From: Cyclobacteriaceae bacterium
GTDB taxonomy: Bacteria > Bacteroidota > Bacteroidia > Cytophagales > Cyclobacteriaceae
NCBI GenBank assembly: GCA_026994125.1
Contig: JALWRJ010000100.1
Span: 1 to 8,028, forward strand
Reading direction: 5' to 3'
DNA length: 8,028 bases
In this document: positions 6,850 through 8,028 of the stretch, piece after piece
Layout: every line of letters begins with the position of its first letter
Numbering within the stretch: position 1 is the first letter of the stretch
Made by a program: the position numbers and the translations under genes
The notes under the pieces: model-generated
Told to the model about the DNA's origin: nothing
Databases searched by the model: none
Seen by the model: only the letters and a program-made list of their open reading frames with translations

Positions 6850-7857
6850 TTATTCACCTGTTTCGGTATTAATGGCCTCTACAGTTTGTTCCAGCTTAGT
6901 ACCATAAATGGGGAAGCTAAGCTTAAAGGCAAAGAAAAAGGTGTTTTTTTGTATTCCGGGGCGGAGGCCTGTTTCCACCCCATATCCCCAGCCCAAGGTG
7001 CGGTTAAATTTACCTTTAAGGCCGGCTCTAAAGCCAAAGGCCGATTTTTTTACTTCGTCTAATTTAACTGTTTCACCTGCAACCAACAGGTCTTCGATGG
7101 TAATACCCGGAGCATAGAGGGCATCCAGGTAGGTGGTCATAAGTAAATCATCGCCATTGGGTTCCCAGCGCGATTCAAAGGTAACGGCAAAGTTTTTAAA
7201 CCAACTCATGGAACCTCCCAGGTAAAAACCATAGGCAAATACATTGGTATATAGTTCTTCACCATCTACAGGAGTACCATCCTGGTAATAAAGTTCCAGT
7301 TCTTGTTTGGCTAAAACTTTATCTAAATCGGTAGAGGTATTATAAGCAAAAGCACCGGCACGGCCGCCCACAATTTCGCGTACTGTATTTTTAATAAGGG
7401 CATTTTTAGGTACGGTAGCGGCCCATTCGGTTCCTTTTAGTCGTTTACTATACAATAATATTTTAGATTCCGACTCACGGGTACGATCCAGGATGTGATA
7501 AGTACCTCCGGCATCGCCATAAAAGTAGGCGGTAATATTGTTTTCGTTAATAGCGTTTAAGTTTGCAGCATTTCGGGCAATATCGAACCGCTGGCCGTAA
7601 GTGGTACGAGCCGACAGTTCAAAATCAAGCAAATCTTTGTGGTAATAGTTAGCCTCCAAACCAAAGCCACCTACAATATTAAGGGCGGCAATATCGCCCA
7701 CTATGGGCTGAAAATGTATAAAAAGCTTCTTTATATCGTATGGGTCATCATACGTAACCGTGTACTTTAATGCCTTCGATTTTTTGGTTGCCTGCCCGTA
7801 AGCTCCTGTGGACATGGCTATTACTACCAATGCTAATAAACCTCTTTTTAAATACAT
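6850..7857 (-). CDS. Secreted protein of unknown family, probable outer-membrane beta-barrel
   Basis: A 335-residue protein with a clear Sec signal: MYLKRG, a hydrophobic core LLALVVIAMSTG, and a likely cut at AYG|Q (after residue 21). There is no lipobox Cys. The mature part alternates hydrophobic and polar residues in many short strands rich in Gly and aromatics, for example IVGGFGLEANYY (61-72), AYFYGDAGGTYHI (110-122), VFAYGFYLGGSMSWF (206-220), FAVTFESRWEP (223-233), GFRAGLKGKF (275-284) and FFFAFKLSFPIY (307-318). This pattern fits an outer-membrane barrel. It ends in an acidic, non-aromatic tail (about 319-335), so the last strand is not the extreme C-terminus. I do not recognise a family. 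The ATG is supported by the signal peptide and by a promoter-like element 27 nt upstream. As the first gene of the closely spaced run before hutI, it may head the operon. Confidence 0.82.
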   Translation of the reverse strand: MYLKRGLLALVVIAMSTGAYGQATKKSKALKYTVTYDDPYDIKKLFIHFQPIVGDIAALNIVGGFGLEANYYHKDLLDFELSARTTYGQRFDIARNAANLNAINENNITAYFYGDAGGTYHILDRTRESESKILLYSKRLKGTEWAATVPKNALIKNTVREIVGGRAGAFAYNTSTDLDKVLAKQELELYYQDGTPVDGEELYTNVFAYGFYLGGSMSWFKNFAVTFESRWEPNGDDLLMTTYLDALYAPGITIEDLLVAGETVKLDEVKKSAFGFRAGLKGKFNRTLGWGYGVETGLRPGIQKNTFFFAFKLSFPIYGTKLEQTVEAINTETGE

Positions 7858-7884
7858 ACTTTTATAAAAATACTATTATTGCCT

Positions 7885-7892
7885 CAAATATA
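7885..7892 (-). promoter_or_regulatory. Candidate Bacteroidota -7 promoter element (TATATTTG) for the beta-barrel/hutI run
   Basis: On the minus strand TATATTTG matches TAnnTTTG exactly, 27 nt before the ATG at 7857, and lies in the longest non-coding gap of the window. The predicted start of transcription is around 7878-7880, giving a short A/T-rich leader. A -33 TTTG is not clear; the sequence about 21 nt upstream reads TGATTT. This is the best candidate promoter in the window and would drive the closely spaced genes down to the lipoproteins. Confidence 0.5.
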
Positions 7893-7950
7893 CCGAGCAT
7901 TCACGGATAATTAAAATCAGTATTTACTACTAGTGGCCTGTTATTCATAC

Positions 7951-8028
7951 CTAATCCTCGGATGGGGCTATACTGTTTTCGCTTATCGGAATTGTTTTTA
8001 TTTGGTGATTTTCGATGGTAATTATTTT
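7951..8028 (-). CDS. Possible C-terminal end of an upstream gene (partial)
   Basis: On the minus strand, the frame starting at the right edge stays open for 25 codons to a TAG at 7951-7953. The peptide has a strand-like alternation (KIITIENHQIKTIPIS) and a polar end (APSED), and its codons resemble those of the other genes. A second minus frame is open for 41 codons to a TGA near 7904, and one plus frame is open from 7915 to the edge, so the frame choice is uncertain. No family can be assigned from so short a fragment. The rest of the gap, 7858-7950, shows only the promoter-like element. Confidence 0.3.
   Translation of the reverse strand, partial: KIITIENHQIKTIPISENSIAPSED

Noticed and set aside
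7915..8028. Plus-strand open frame running off the right edge with a hydrophobic translation
   Set aside because: It has no ATG or other convincing start and overlaps two open minus frames; short open frames are common in this A/T-rich gap.

Overview
The window looks like chromosomal DNA from a member of the Bacteroidota, probably a free-living, Cytophagales-like lineage. The evidence is: no Shine-Dalgarno sequences before the genes (the bases before each ATG are A/T-rich), two TAnnTTTG-type -7 promoter elements of the kind used by Bacteroidota sigma factors, a DUF983 protein, Bacteroidota-style lipoproteins, a stand-alone PaaN, and a large WD40 protein of the type that in this phylum is often fused to a caspase-like domain. 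Placement below phylum level is a guess. Every gene I can support lies on the minus strand, so the window reads right to left and is densely packed.

Layout in transcription order. At the right edge (7951-8028) there may be the 3' end of an upstream gene, only weakly supported. A non-coding gap of about 90 bp follows with a good -7 element. Then comes a run of closely spaced genes: a secreted, probably outer-membrane beta-barrel protein of unknown family (6850-7857); hutI, imidazolonepropionase of histidine breakdown (5606-6841, 8 nt gap); a small two-helix membrane protein of family DUF983 with two CxxC pairs (5184-5582); and two tandem paralogous lipoproteins (4552-5187 and 3851-4486). The first lipoprotein overlaps the DUF983 gene by 4 nt (ATGA), which suggests translational coupling. 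The second has its own candidate promoter in a 65-nt gap. A 98-nt gap carrying a nested inverted repeat separates this group from paaN (2091-3752), an aldehyde dehydrogenase of phenylacetate degradation. The paaN gene is followed after 9 nt by a large exported WD40 protein (1-2081) that runs off the left edge.

Functionally the window is mixed. HutI and PaaN are catabolic enzymes for an amino acid and an aromatic acid, but no other hut or paa gene is present, so each must work with partners encoded elsewhere. The remaining genes encode envelope proteins of unknown role. The least ordinary items are the WD40 protein, whose 693 visible residues resolve into 14 blades (two seven-bladed propellers) and end in a linker typical of WD40-caspase fusions, and the duplicated lipoproteins with a strongly conserved tyrosine-rich segment. 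I saw no RNA genes, insertion sequences, CRISPR arrays or attachment sites.
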